Shown: positions 1 through 7,299 of the stretch, piece by piece
Layout of the letters: each line of letters opens with the position of its first letter
Position numbering within the stretch: the stretch's first letter is position 1
Source: Bacillota bacterium
Lineage (GTDB): Bacteria > Bacillota_C > Negativicutes > JAEYSJ01
DNA: 16,556 bases
Assembly: GCA_023434855.1 (NCBI GenBank)
Contig: JAEYSJ010000086.1
Coordinates: 1-16,556 of the forward strand
Reading direction: 5' to 3'
Notes under the pieces: generated by a model
The model's input: only the letters and a program-made list of their open reading frames with translations
Databases searched by the model: none
Told to the model about the DNA's origin: nothing
Position numbers and translations under genes: made by a program

Positions 1-1191
1 GTGCTGTCCAGCTTCCGGGGGTATTTTCAAGGTTGGCAAATGATGACGCCGACGGCAGTATCCCAGATAGTGGAACAGCTGCTCAGGGTTATTACGATGC
101 TGATTTTCGCAAATATGCTGTTGCCGCAGGGCCTGGAATATGCCGCCGCAGGCGCTAGCTTTGGAGCTTTCCCGGGAGCTGTTTTCGGCCTGCTGATACT
201 GCTCGGCTATTATTGGCAGCTGCGTGGCAAGCTGAGACCAAGAATGGCTGAGCAGGCGGTAAATGTAGTTCAGGAAAGCAATTCCAGCATTATTGCCCGG
301 ATTGCCAAACTGGCCGTTCCTGTTTCGCTGACCAGCATTATGCTGCCGATAGTGGCTAACCTTGACCTATTAATTGTCCCCTACCGGTTGGAGACAGCTG
401 GTTATTCTGTGGAACAAGCCACTGAGTTGTTCGGGTATCTGACCGGGATGGCAGTGCCCTTGGTGAATATGTCCACTATCCTAACAGCTTCCCTGGCTAC
501 CAGTCTTGTGCCGGCGATTGCTGAAGCTGCTTCCCAGGGCAACAAACAGGGAGTTTTCTGGCGGGCGGCCGGTGCCATGCGCCTTTCTAACCTTATCACC
601 ATTCCCGCCTTTGTAATTTTGTGGTTGTTGGCAGCACAGGTTTCCCAGATTTTTTACGCCACACCCCAGGCTGGCAGACCAATTTCCGTCTTATCTGTCG
701 GGATAATTTTATTAGGAGTCCACCAGGTGACTACCGGCGTACTGCAGGGGCTGGGCCATACCGCTATTCCGGTAATGAACATGGCTGCTTCGGCAGCAGT
801 AAAAGTAGCCATTAACTGGACGCTGACCGCTGTTCCGACACTGGGAATCGCCGGTGCCTCCTGGGCAACGGTAGCCGATTTCGGTGTGGCGGCATTATTG
901 AATATGTATTTTGTCAGACGGTACACAGGTTTTAGCCTAAATCTGGCTGAAACGGCCAAATTCCTGGCTGCTGGAGCATGTATGGCCGGGGTGGTGCTGG
1001 TGGTGCATGATCTAACTGCCCATGTGAACAACGCAGTGGCTACCCTGTTGGCCGCCACTTCAGGCAGTGTGGCTTACGGTTTGGCGTTACTTTTAATGGG
1101 TGCTCTTACTGAACGGGATGTCGCCAGAATACCGCTGGCAGGCCCCAGGCTGGCACAGATTCTGCTGAGTCTTGGCTGGCTGAAGAAATAA
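1..1191 (+). CDS. spoVB: SpoVB-like polysaccharide/lipid flippase, 5' partial
   Basis: This is the C-terminal 396 residues of a multidrug/oligosaccharidyl-lipid/polysaccharide (MOP) superfamily flippase, best matching stage V sporulation protein B. Known family role: SpoVB and MurJ-like proteins move lipid-linked peptidoglycan precursors across the membrane, SpoVB for the spore cortex. Seen: the opening block SSFRGYFQG, then PTAVSQIVEQ and AAAGASFGAFPGA, matches the internal region of SpoVB that follows roughly the first 120 residues, and the rest is a series of hydrophobic helices typical of the fold. Family members are about 500-550 residues, so the GTG at base 1 is probably an internal valine and the true start lies upstream of the window. 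The stop is TAA at 1189-1191. No intrinsic terminator is obvious; a dispersed repeat starts 7 bp downstream. A non-sporulation polysaccharide flippase of the same family is the main alternative. Confidence 0.85.
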   Translation: MLSSFRGYFQGWQMMTPTAVSQIVEQLLRVITMLIFANMLLPQGLEYAAAGASFGAFPGAVFGLLILLGYYWQLRGKLRPRMAEQAVNVVQESNSSIIARIAKLAVPVSLTSIMLPIVANLDLLIVPYRLETAGYSVEQATELFGYLTGMAVPLVNMSTILTASLATSLVPAIAEAASQGNKQGVFWRAAGAMRLSNLITIPAFVILWLLAAQVSQIFYATPQAGRPISVLSVGIILLGVHQVTTGVLQGLGHTAIPVMNMAASAAVKVAINWTLTAVPTLGIAGASWATVADFGVAALLNMYFVRRYTGFSLNLAETAKFLAAGACMAGVVLVVHDLTAHVNNAVATLLAATSGSVAYGLALLLMGALTERDVARIPLAGPRLAQILLSLGWLKK

Positions 1192-1197
1192 GTAATT

Positions 1198-1387
1198 GAA
1201 CCACAGAGGGCACAGAGGACACAGAGTGGAACGGCTCGATATACATCTCGCACAATTAAATCGGGATATTATATGGTATTATCCGTGATGAAGGGTAATA
1301 CGTTGAGTTCAGGACGCTATGTGGATAAAGAGAATTAATAATAGTCCCTCTGTGACCTCTGTGTCCTCTGTGGTTAGCCGTATCCCC
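1198..1387. repeat. Dispersed repeat, copy 1 (190 bp, complementary ends)
   Basis: This is a 190-bp intergenic element that recurs at 4051-4284 in the same orientation. The left end is three degenerate 9-nt units (CCACAGAGGG, CACAGAGGA, CACAGAG). The right end is three units of the complement (CCCTCTGTG, ACCTCTGTG, TCCTCTGTGG) followed by TTAGCCGTATCCCC. The ends can pair into a long stem. Shared internal blocks include GTGGAACGGCTCG, AAATCGGGA, GAAGGGTAAT and GTTGAGTTCAGGACG. It contains no open frame of note. CCACAGAGG-type 9-nt repeats are, from general knowledge, common intergenic elements in diverse bacteria. I see no transposase or target duplication. Confidence 0.85.
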
Positions 1388-1429
1388 TAACGATATTTTT
1401 ATATCAGCGGCATGGCTACGGCGGGGTTG

Positions 1430-1458
1430 TTGACGAGGGAAATTTGTACTGATATAAT
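1430..1458 (+). promoter_or_regulatory. Sigma-70-type promoter of the riboswitch/cobT operon
   Basis: The -35 box is TTGACG (1430-1435), followed by a 17-bp spacer and a perfect -10 box TATAAT (1453-1458), which is close to consensus. Transcription would start near 1465, about 16 nt before the riboswitch aptamer. An inverted repeat, TTGTAC (1444-1449) and GTACAA (1461-1466), is centred on the -10 box and could be an operator or chance. Confidence 0.8.
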
Positions 1459-1480
1459 AGGTACAATTGGATAAAACTTA

Positions 1481-1646
1481 CGGTTAAGGTGCCTCCATAT
1501 AACTGGAGGATAATAGGGAAGTCTGGGCATAAACTCATGCTAACAGCGCGGTCCCGCCACTGTACCGGGGAGACCTTACAACGCCACTCGCAAGGGGAAG
1601 GTGTAAGTCGTCGATGAACCGGGAGCCAGGAGACCTGCCTTTACCG
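1481..1646 (+). promoter_or_regulatory. Cobalamin (B12) riboswitch aptamer
   Basis: The order of conserved elements fits the AdoCbl-type riboswitch. The P1 left arm CGGTTAAGG (1481-1489) pairs with CCTTTACCG (1638-1646) with one mismatch. Next come a hairpin CCTCC/GGAGG with TAATAGGGAA, then CCCGCCACTGT (ending at 1563), a variable stem region, GATGA, and the B12-box GAGCCAGGAGACCTGCC (to 1639). A further hairpin follows at 1649-1679 (ATTAC/GTAAT enclosing ACCTT/AAGGT, loop CGAGGA), in the position of the kissing-loop P13. Known role: binding a cobamide represses the downstream genes. The downstream terminator at 1697-1736 indicates transcriptional control. The GGGCATAAACTCATGC segment is less canonical than in textbook examples. 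Confidence 0.93.
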
Positions 1647-1696
1647 TCATTACAAACCTTCGAGGAAAGGTGGGGTAATACACAAGCGAGACGTAT

Positions 1697-1736
1697 GACT
1701 TTTTTGGTGTTATTCACTGGAAAAGTCTTTTTTATT
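1697..1736 (+). terminator. Riboswitch expression-platform terminator
   Basis: A stem GACTTTT (1697-1703) pairs with AAAAGTC (1721-1727), extended inward by the wobble-rich TTGGTG/CACTGG, with loop TTATT, followed by TTTTTT (1728-1733). It sits between the B12 aptamer and the cobT start, so ligand binding probably favours premature termination. I could not identify the competing antiterminator with confidence. Confidence 0.8.
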
Positions 1737-1766
1737 TCCACTTATTTTTATGTGATGGGGGTTATT

Positions 1767-2825
1767 ATGAGTCTGCTGCATGAAACATTAGCAAAAATTG
1801 TGCCCTTGGATACAATGGTAATGGAAAAGGTTCAGGCTAGATTGGATAATCTCACCAAACCAATCGGCAGCCTGGGCCGCCTGGAGGATATGGTGCGCCA
1901 ATTTGCCGGTATCACCGGTGCTGTCAGGCCGGCAGCGCCACGCAATTGTATCGTTATGGCTTGTGCCGACCATGGTGTGGCCAGACAAGAAATTAGCGCT
2001 TATCCTATTGAGACAACCGCTCAAATGACGAAAAACTATGTTTGCTCGCGCGGCGGCAGTGCCAATGCTTTTGCGAATTTTTGCAGGGCGGATATTGTAG
2101 TGGTAGATGTGGGGGTTGCGTCTGACTTATCCGGTCTGCCGGAACTGATGCAATGTAAGATTGCTTATGGTACAAGTGACTTTACTGTAGGGCCTGCAAT
2201 GACAAGGGAACAGGCCATACAAGCCATTGAAACAGGGATAGCAATTGTTAACGACCGGGTTCGTCACGGTTATAACAGTTTCAGCCTGGGTGAGATGGGA
2301 ATTGGCAATACCACAGCCAGTGCTGCCATTGTTTCTGCCTTTTCCGGTGAGGATCCTGAAAAGACAACCGGGCGGGGCACAGGGATATCAGACAGCCGGT
2401 TAAAAGTGAAAATAGATGTTGTCCGTCGTGCTTTAGCGGTTAACAGCCCGGATGCCGAAGATGGAATTGATGTTTTGTCGAAAGTGGGGGGGTTTGAACT
2501 GGGCACGCTGGCCGGAGTTGTTCTCGGAGCGGCGGCCAATCGTTGCGCAGTGGTGATTGACGGACTTAATACCACGGCGTCGGCACTTATCGCCAATGCT
2601 TTGCAGCCTCTAACAAGACAATATATTATGGCTTCCCATTTATCTGGTGAACCTGCCCACATTATCGCTTTGAAACTGCTTGGACTGGAAGCGTGTGTAG
2701 ATATGGGCATACGGTTGGGAGAAGCTATCGGGGCGGCTGTAGTGGTCGATATGCTGGACGTATCAGTCAAAATGTTAAACAATATGGCTACGTTCGAGAA
2801 TGCCAGTGTTTCCCAAAAGGTGTGA
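1767..2825 (+). CDS. cobT: CobT-family lower-ligand-base phosphoribosyltransferase (ArsA/ArsB-like, paralogue 1)
   Basis: The product is 352 residues, the usual CobT length. Known role: CobT transfers phosphoribose from nicotinate mononucleotide to the cobamide lower-ligand base. Seen: LDNLTKPIGSLGRLE (27-41), ADHGVA (67-72), SLGEMGIGNTT (173-183), TGRGTGISD (201-209) and RLGEA (316-320). E319 aligns with the catalytic Glu317 of Salmonella CobT, and E175 with Glu174. Divergence: the usual GVSAYP.EVT.QMV.NF segment reads EISAYPIETTAQMTKNY (75-91), an insertion precedes the next GG, and GEGTGAA is GEAIGAA. This hints at an altered base or partner preference. ATG 1767 is chosen because GGGGG lies 6 nt upstream; an in-frame ATG at 1614 lies inside the riboswitch. 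It forms an operon with the next gene. Paired CobT paralogues resemble Sporomusa ArsAB, which activates phenol and p-cresol; that assignment is inferred. Confidence 0.9.
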   Translation: MSLLHETLAKIVPLDTMVMEKVQARLDNLTKPIGSLGRLEDMVRQFAGITGAVRPAAPRNCIVMACADHGVARQEISAYPIETTAQMTKNYVCSRGGSANAFANFCRADIVVVDVGVASDLSGLPELMQCKIAYGTSDFTVGPAMTREQAIQAIETGIAIVNDRVRHGYNSFSLGEMGIGNTTASAAIVSAFSGEDPEKTTGRGTGISDSRLKVKIDVVRRALAVNSPDAEDGIDVLSKVGGFELGTLAGVVLGAAANRCAVVIDGLNTTASALIANALQPLTRQYIMASHLSGEPAHIIALKLLGLEACVDMGIRLGEAIGAAVVVDMLDVSVKMLNNMATFENASVSQKV

Positions 2826-2840
2826 CCAAATACTAAGAGA

Positions 2841-2876
2841 CTGTTTGAAAAATGCTCAACTGAGCGTTTTAGACAG
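2841..2876. repeat. Intergenic palindromic element, copy A
   Basis: CTGTTTGAAAAATGCTCA (2841-2858) pairs with TGAGCGTTTTAGACAG (2861-2876) apart from two unpaired bases and one mismatch, with a tiny AACT-type loop. It lies in the 68-bp gap between the two cobT paralogues, just before the RBS CAGGAGGG. A related palindrome lies at 9006-9059 before another gene. There is no T-run, so it is not a standard terminator. It may modulate expression of the second gene or be a mobile palindromic repeat. Confidence 0.7.
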
Positions 2877-2893
2877 GGCTTCAGGAGGGTAAT

Positions 2894-3988
2894 ATGATTA
2901 TTAATGATACAATTTCATCAATACCACCTTTGGATGCTGCTGCCATGGACAAGTGCCAGGTGCGGCTGGACAATCTCACCAAACCGCTCAACAGTTTAAG
3001 CGCTTTTGAACACCTGGCACGGCAAATGGCAGGGATCACCGGCAATCCCAGGCCCCGCTCCCTGAAAAAAAGTATTATCCTAATGGCGGCTGATCATGGT
3101 GTGGCCATTGAGGGAGTCAGTGCTTATCCTCAGGAAGTGACGGCCCAAATGGTCAGCAATTTTTGTAATGGCGGTGCCGCCATCAATGTTTTTGCCGGAC
3201 ATGTTGACGCTGAATTGGTGCTGGTGGATATCGGCGTGGCGGCTGATTTACCGCCATTTCCTCAAATACGCCGGGAAAAGGTTGCTTATGGCACACAAAA
3301 TATGACGGAAGGACCGGCTATGACCCGCGCTCAGGCGATACAAGCCATTGAAGCAGGCATAAAAATAGCTCAGGAAGAAACCGCCAAAGGCGTGCAGGTT
3401 TTGGGACTGGGAGAAATGGGTATTGCCAACACAACGTCCAGTACGGCGATTATTGCCTGTTATAGTGGCAAGCCGTTGATTGAACTGACGGGACGGGGTA
3501 CCGGCATATCAGATGAAGGATTTGCCAACAAGCTGCGGGTGATTGAAACCGCACTGACTGTCAATCGTCCGGACAGGGACGACCCGATTGATGTGTTAAG
3601 CAGAATAGGCGGGTTGGAAATTGCCGGTTTAGCCGGCGTTATCCTTGGAGCGGCTGCAGGCGGGGCAGCGGTAGTGGTAGATGGTCTTATTACGAGTGCG
3701 GCAGCGGTTATTGCCGTTAAAATGGCGCCACAGGTGAGAGATTATCTGGTTGGCTCCCACTTTTCTGTAGAGCCGGCGCATAAGACTGCCCTTGACATTA
3801 TCGGTATTGCGGCTCATCTGCGTCTCAACATGCGTCTTGGCGAGGGGACAGGTGCAGCTTTAGGCATGTCTTTAATTAATGCTTCGCTGCATGTGTTGAA
3901 TGACATGAAGACTTTCGGTGAGGCCGAAGTGGCTGTAGCTCAGGACGGCCCTGGTGCCCTTAAACAGAACAAGGACGTCAGGGATTAG
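2894..3988 (+). CDS. cobT: CobT-family lower-ligand-base phosphoribosyltransferase (ArsA/ArsB-like, paralogue 2)
   Basis: The product is 364 residues and the more canonical of the two tandem CobT homologues. Known reaction: nicotinate mononucleotide plus a lower-ligand base gives the alpha-riboside phosphate and nicotinate, late in cobamide nucleotide-loop assembly in the cytoplasm. Seen: LDNLTKPLNSL (25-35), AADHGVA (65-71), GVSAYPQEVTAQMVSNF (74-90), GGAAINVFA (93-101), LGEMGIANTT (172-181), TGRGTGISD (199-207) and RLGEGTGAA (314-322). E174 and E317 have the same numbers as the key glutamates of Salmonella CobT. The C-terminal tail after about 345 is 15-20 residues longer than in paralogue 1. 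The start is ATG 2894 with CAGGAGGG upstream. It is cotranscribed with paralogue 1 under the B12 riboswitch, and a strong terminator follows. A heterodimer with paralogue 1, as in Sporomusa ArsAB, is likely but inferred; two independent CobTs is the alternative. Confidence 0.92.
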   Translation: MIINDTISSIPPLDAAAMDKCQVRLDNLTKPLNSLSAFEHLARQMAGITGNPRPRSLKKSIILMAADHGVAIEGVSAYPQEVTAQMVSNFCNGGAAINVFAGHVDAELVLVDIGVAADLPPFPQIRREKVAYGTQNMTEGPAMTRAQAIQAIEAGIKIAQEETAKGVQVLGLGEMGIANTTSSTAIIACYSGKPLIELTGRGTGISDEGFANKLRVIETALTVNRPDRDDPIDVLSRIGGLEIAGLAGVILGAAAGGAAVVVDGLITSAAAVIAVKMAPQVRDYLVGSHFSVEPAHKTALDIIGIAAHLRLNMRLGEGTGAALGMSLINASLHVLNDMKTFGEAEVAVAQDGPGALKQNKDVRD

Positions 3989-3999
3989 GTAGTAAATTT

Positions 4000-4050
4000 A
4001 AATCATCTCAATGTCAGGACTGCTGTCATTGAGATGATTTTTTATTTTTT
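4000..4050 (+). terminator. Intrinsic terminator of the cobT operon
   Basis: A perfect 14-bp stem, AAATCATCTCAATG (4000-4013) and CATTGAGATGATTT (4027-4040), with a 13-nt loop, continues into TTTATTTTTT (to 4050). It lies 12 bp after the stop of the second cobT. Confidence 0.95.
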
Positions 4051-4284
4051 GAACCACAGAGGACACAGAGTGGAACGGCTCGTATATTTATTCGTACAAT
4101 CAAATCGGGAAATTATATGCCATTAACTGTGGACGAAGGGTAATATGTTGAGTTCAGGACGTCGCGGGGAATGAGGGTAAGGTACTTTTCAGTGATAAAG
4201 TGAATCACATTGAGTTAAGGACATAGCAAGGAATACAAGTAATAATAAAATCCCTCTGCGTCCTCTGTGGTTAGCCGTATCCCC
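4051..4284. repeat. Dispersed repeat, copy 2 (234 bp, complementary ends)
   Basis: This is the second copy of the 1198-1387 element, in the same orientation, from GAACCACAGAGG to TTAGCCGTATCCCC. It carries two 9-nt end units on each side where copy 1 carries three. It has about 60 extra internal bases that look like a partial internal duplication, since TTGAGTTCAGGAC recurs as TTGAGTTAAGGAC. The remaining stretch from 4285 to 4420 before the next gene shows no clear feature. Confidence 0.85.
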
Positions 4285-4420
4285 AAGGTCGTTTAGCTCT
4301 TCTTACAGAATTGGTTGGGTGGTAATTTATAGTAATTGGTAGTTGCCTCCTGGAATTAAACTGGTTATTATGTAATTGGATGAGACCAATTTACTATATG
4401 AGGCATGGGGGGCAGCAGCT

Positions 4421-5935
4421 TTGGTACATATAAACCGTGATAGTCAGATTCCACTGTATCTGCAAATTAAAAATCAACTGCGTGATATGATTTTGTCAGG
4501 TGTAATGGTTCCGGGATTCAGACTGCCGCCGGAACGCAAACTGGCGAAAAATCTTGGCGTCAACCGCAGCACAGTGCTTAATGCATATAACGAATTAAAG
4601 GCCGATCGCCTGATTGAAGCACAGGTCGGTCGTGGCACGGTGGTAATTAAGCCGGAGTTATCCATAACAAACTCTTGTCAGGGGATACCGGCCCAGGTCC
4701 GGTGGCGCCAGTTGTTCAGCGGTTTCGCAGCCCTCCCTCAAAGTGCTTTGCTGCAGGATATCATGAAACTGTTAAACAGGAAAGATTTAATATCTTTCGC
4801 TCTTGGCACTACCCCGTCCGAATTATATCCTGTCGGTGTTATTGAGAAATTGCAACTGGAAGTGATGCAAAAGCAGGGCAAGGCGGCTTTATCTTTGCTG
4901 CCTACGGAGGGCTACTATCCATTGCGGGAAAAAATGGCCAAATTAATGACTGCCTGGGGTGTGGAAGCTTCTGCCGACGAGACTGTTATTATATCAGGCT
5001 CCCAACAGGGAATATATCTGCTGAGCAGAATACTTATCGATCCCGGGGATGTCGTCATCGTGGAGGAGCCCACCTTTTTCTGCGCTGTCCAAATTTTTCA
5101 GTCGGCAGGGGCGAAGCTGGCAGGTATACCTGTTGATGAACACGGTATGAGGACTGACCTGCTGGAGACTGTACTAACCCGCTGCCGGCCTAAATTCATT
5201 TATACTATGCCCGCATATCAAAACCCGACAGGGGTAGTCTTATCAATGGAACGCCGCCGCCATTTGCTGGATTTATCATACCGTTATCAGATTCCCATCC
5301 TGGAAGACGATTCATATAGTAGATTTTTTTATGGGAATAACCCGGTGCCGCCGTTAAAGTCCCTTGATCAGCACGGACACGTACTATATCTCGGCTCATT
5401 TAGTAAATTGGTATGCCCTGGTTTTAGAATTGGCTGGTTGGTTGCCCCGCATCCGGTCGTGAAGCAGTTTGCGCTTACTAAACAGCTTGACGATCTGCAT
5501 GCCAATACGTTGGCCCAGTATGTTTTGCATGAGTTCTTACAGCGAGGTTTTCTTGACAGTCACATGCAGGCTATACGGCTGGAATATTTGAAACGCCGGG
5601 ACGCTGTCTTGAGATTCCTCAAAAAATATGCGCCGCCGGATCTAACCTGGTCTGTTCCTGAAGGCGGTTTATATTTGTGGTGCCGCTTACCGCGGGAGTT
5701 GAAAGATTCCACTGTATTATTGCAGCAGGCAGTCAAGCACGGCGTAAGTTTTATGCCAGGCGAAGCCTTTTTCATTGAGGAACAGGACCATACCTATATC
5801 CGTTTAAATTTTACGTCACCGCCTGCAGACCTGCTGGAAGAAGGGGTGCGCCGTCTTATAAAGGCTTTGACGGATACGCTGCAGGCTGCAAAATGTGTTA
5901 AACCAGTTATTAATGAAAGTACTCCGTTAGCATGA
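4421..5935 (+). CDS. MocR-type transcriptional regulator (GntR wHTH plus aminotransferase-like domain)
   Basis: The product is 504 residues from the chosen start. The N-terminal GntR winged helix-turn-helix (about 1-75) shows IPLYLQIKNQLRDMI, LPPERKLAKNLGVNRSTV and YNELKADRLIEAQVGRGT. A linker leads to a class-I aminotransferase fold (about 115-490) with YQNPTG, EDDSYSRF and the PLP lysine motif SFSKLVCPGFRIGW (lysine at about 329). Known role: MocR proteins use bound PLP and often an amino compound to control an adjacent gene, frequently on PLP or amino-acid metabolism. Start choice: TTG 4421 has GGGGGG 8 nt upstream and gives the usual family N-terminus; an in-frame TTG at 4376 would add 15 residues but has no visible RBS. 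The gene ends 27 bp before a paralogous stand-alone aminotransferase, its probable target. The substrate is unknown. Confidence 0.9.
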   Translation: MVHINRDSQIPLYLQIKNQLRDMILSGVMVPGFRLPPERKLAKNLGVNRSTVLNAYNELKADRLIEAQVGRGTVVIKPELSITNSCQGIPAQVRWRQLFSGFAALPQSALLQDIMKLLNRKDLISFALGTTPSELYPVGVIEKLQLEVMQKQGKAALSLLPTEGYYPLREKMAKLMTAWGVEASADETVIISGSQQGIYLLSRILIDPGDVVIVEEPTFFCAVQIFQSAGAKLAGIPVDEHGMRTDLLETVLTRCRPKFIYTMPAYQNPTGVVLSMERRRHLLDLSYRYQIPILEDDSYSRFFYGNNPVPPLKSLDQHGHVLYLGSFSKLVCPGFRIGWLVAPHPVVKQFALTKQLDDLHANTLAQYVLHEFLQRGFLDSHMQAIRLEYLKRRDAVLRFLKKYAPPDLTWSVPEGGLYLWCRLPRELKDSTVLLQQAVKHGVSFMPGEAFFIEEQDHTYIRLNFTSPPADLLEEGVRRLIKALTDTLQAAKCVKPVINESTPLA

Positions 5936-5962
5936 TGGACTAATTTCAGGGGAGGTGCCGCT

Positions 5963-7162
5963 ATGGCTATCCAGTTCGCCGCCCGTTGCAATAACCTTAA
6001 AGCTTCCGAGATTCGGGAAATATTAAAAATAACGGTACGACCGGAGGTAATATCTTTCGCCGGTGGTCTGCCTGCGCCGGAAGTGTTTCCGGTGGATGAG
6101 ATGAGAGCCATTACTACTCAGGTTTTGGAAGAAGCAGGCTCCCAGGCTTTGCAATATTCCACTACCGAAGGCTACTTGCCATTAAGACAGCAAATTGCCT
6201 GCAGGATGAACAAAGTGCACCGTACTGGCGTGACCGCCGACAATATATTGGTTACTTGCGGGTCGCAGCAGGTCCTGGACTTCGCCGGCAAAGTGTTTCT
6301 TGATGAAGGGGATGTGGTATTGTGTGAAAGCCCTACCTATCTCGCCGCCATTAGTGCTTTCAAGGCTTATAATCCGCGATTTATCGCGGTTCCTACCGAT
6401 GAAGGCGGTATGGTGATCACCGAATTAAAGAGAATATTGGCGACCACTCCAAATGTAAGATTAATCTATGTCATACCGGATTTTCAAAACCCGACAGGCA
6501 GAACCTGGACAACGGAACGACGGCGGCAGTTTATGGAAATTATTAATGAATATGAAATACCAGTAGTTGAAGACAATCCGTATGGCGAGCTTCGTTTCGA
6601 GGGAGAAATGCCCTTTGCCCTAAAATCGTTGGATACTAAGGGCCTGGTGATGTTTGTGAGTACTTTTTCCAAAACTTTTTGCCCTGGTATGAGGATAGGC
6701 TGGCTGGCCGCTGCGGACAAACTGCGGGAAAAATTTGTGCTTGTCAAACAGGCTGCGGATTTACATACTTCTACCATCAGTCAGCATATTATTTCAAAAT
6801 ATCTGGACAAGTATGATTTCGATGAAAATCTCCATAGGATCAGAGAGGTATACCGGAAACGGCGTGATACAATGCTGGAAACTATGGGGAGAGCTTTTCC
6901 GGAAGGCGTAAAGTTTACGTACCCTCAGGGGGGCCTGTTTACCTGGGTTGAACTGCCGGACCATATAAAAGCAGTAGATTTATTGATGAAATGTCTCGAG
7001 CAAGATGTGGCTTTTGTGCCGGGGGATTCATTCTTCCCCAATGGTGGCAGCTATAATACATTGCGCTTGAATTATTCTAATATGCCTGAAGAGCGGATTG
7101 AGGAAGGAATTAACCGGATGGCCGGTGTTATTAAAAATATGCTGAGTGAGTCTTTACAATGA
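5963..7162 (+). CDS. PLP-dependent class I/II aminotransferase (LysN / aromatic type)
   Basis: The product is 399 residues, the size of fold-type I aminotransferases of the 2-aminoadipate/aromatic/branched-chain group. Seen: FAGGLPAPEVFP (32-43), STTEGYLPLR (66-75), TCGSQQ (98-103), FQNPTG (174-179), VVEDNPYGELRF (201-212, with the PLP ring aspartate and phenolic-oxygen tyrosine) and the Schiff-base lysine K237 in STFSKTFCPGMRIGW. The C-terminal arginine that grips the substrate carboxylate is probably in NTLRLNYS. Start ATG 5963 follows GGGGAGGTG. It is clearly paralogous to the aminotransferase domain of the regulator upstream and may be cotranscribed with it. The exact amino-acid substrate cannot be read from the sequence. 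The downstream racemase suggests a role in amino-acid conversion. Confidence 0.9.
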   Translation: MAIQFAARCNNLKASEIREILKITVRPEVISFAGGLPAPEVFPVDEMRAITTQVLEEAGSQALQYSTTEGYLPLRQQIACRMNKVHRTGVTADNILVTCGSQQVLDFAGKVFLDEGDVVLCESPTYLAAISAFKAYNPRFIAVPTDEGGMVITELKRILATTPNVRLIYVIPDFQNPTGRTWTTERRRQFMEIINEYEIPVVEDNPYGELRFEGEMPFALKSLDTKGLVMFVSTFSKTFCPGMRIGWLAAADKLREKFVLVKQAADLHTSTISQHIISKYLDKYDFDENLHRIREVYRKRRDTMLETMGRAFPEGVKFTYPQGGLFTWVELPDHIKAVDLLMKCLEQDVAFVPGDSFFPNGGSYNTLRLNYSNMPEERIEEGINRMAGVIKNMLSESLQ

Positions 7163-7174
7163 AATAGCTAGTCT

Positions 7175-7243
7175 GGCAGAAAGGGTGGACGGGATTTCGC
7201 TGCCATCTTCGCAAGTTGCTCAATCCCGTCCACCCTTTCTGCC
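7175..7243. repeat. 22-bp perfect inverted repeat
   Basis: Bases 7175-7196 (starting GGCAGAAAGGGTGG) are exactly complementary to 7222-7243, with a 25-nt loop containing TTCGCAAG. It lies 12 bp after the aminotransferase stop. There is no T-run on the plus side, so a classical intrinsic terminator is unlikely. It could act as an mRNA 3'-end stabiliser, a factor-dependent termination site or a repeat-family member. Confidence 0.85.
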
Positions 7244-7299
7244 GAGTTCAGGTAGTAAGTTTGTATGCGTATTAATAGTTTTGCGGAGGAGGGATATTG

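Noticed and set aside
1198..1387. CRISPR array or insertion sequence
   Set aside because: The 9-nt units are too short and have no spacers, and there is no transposase frame or visible target-site duplication.
1614..1766. N-terminal extension of the first CobT starting at ATG 1614
   Set aside because: It lies inside the B12 aptamer and crosses the terminator hairpin. ATG 1767 has a good RBS and gives the normal CobT N-terminus.
2270..2782. 170-residue antisense frame within the first cobT
   Set aside because: It is Ser/Thr/Ala/Pro-rich in the manner of a reverse-frame shadow of a conserved gene, with no RBS or motif support.
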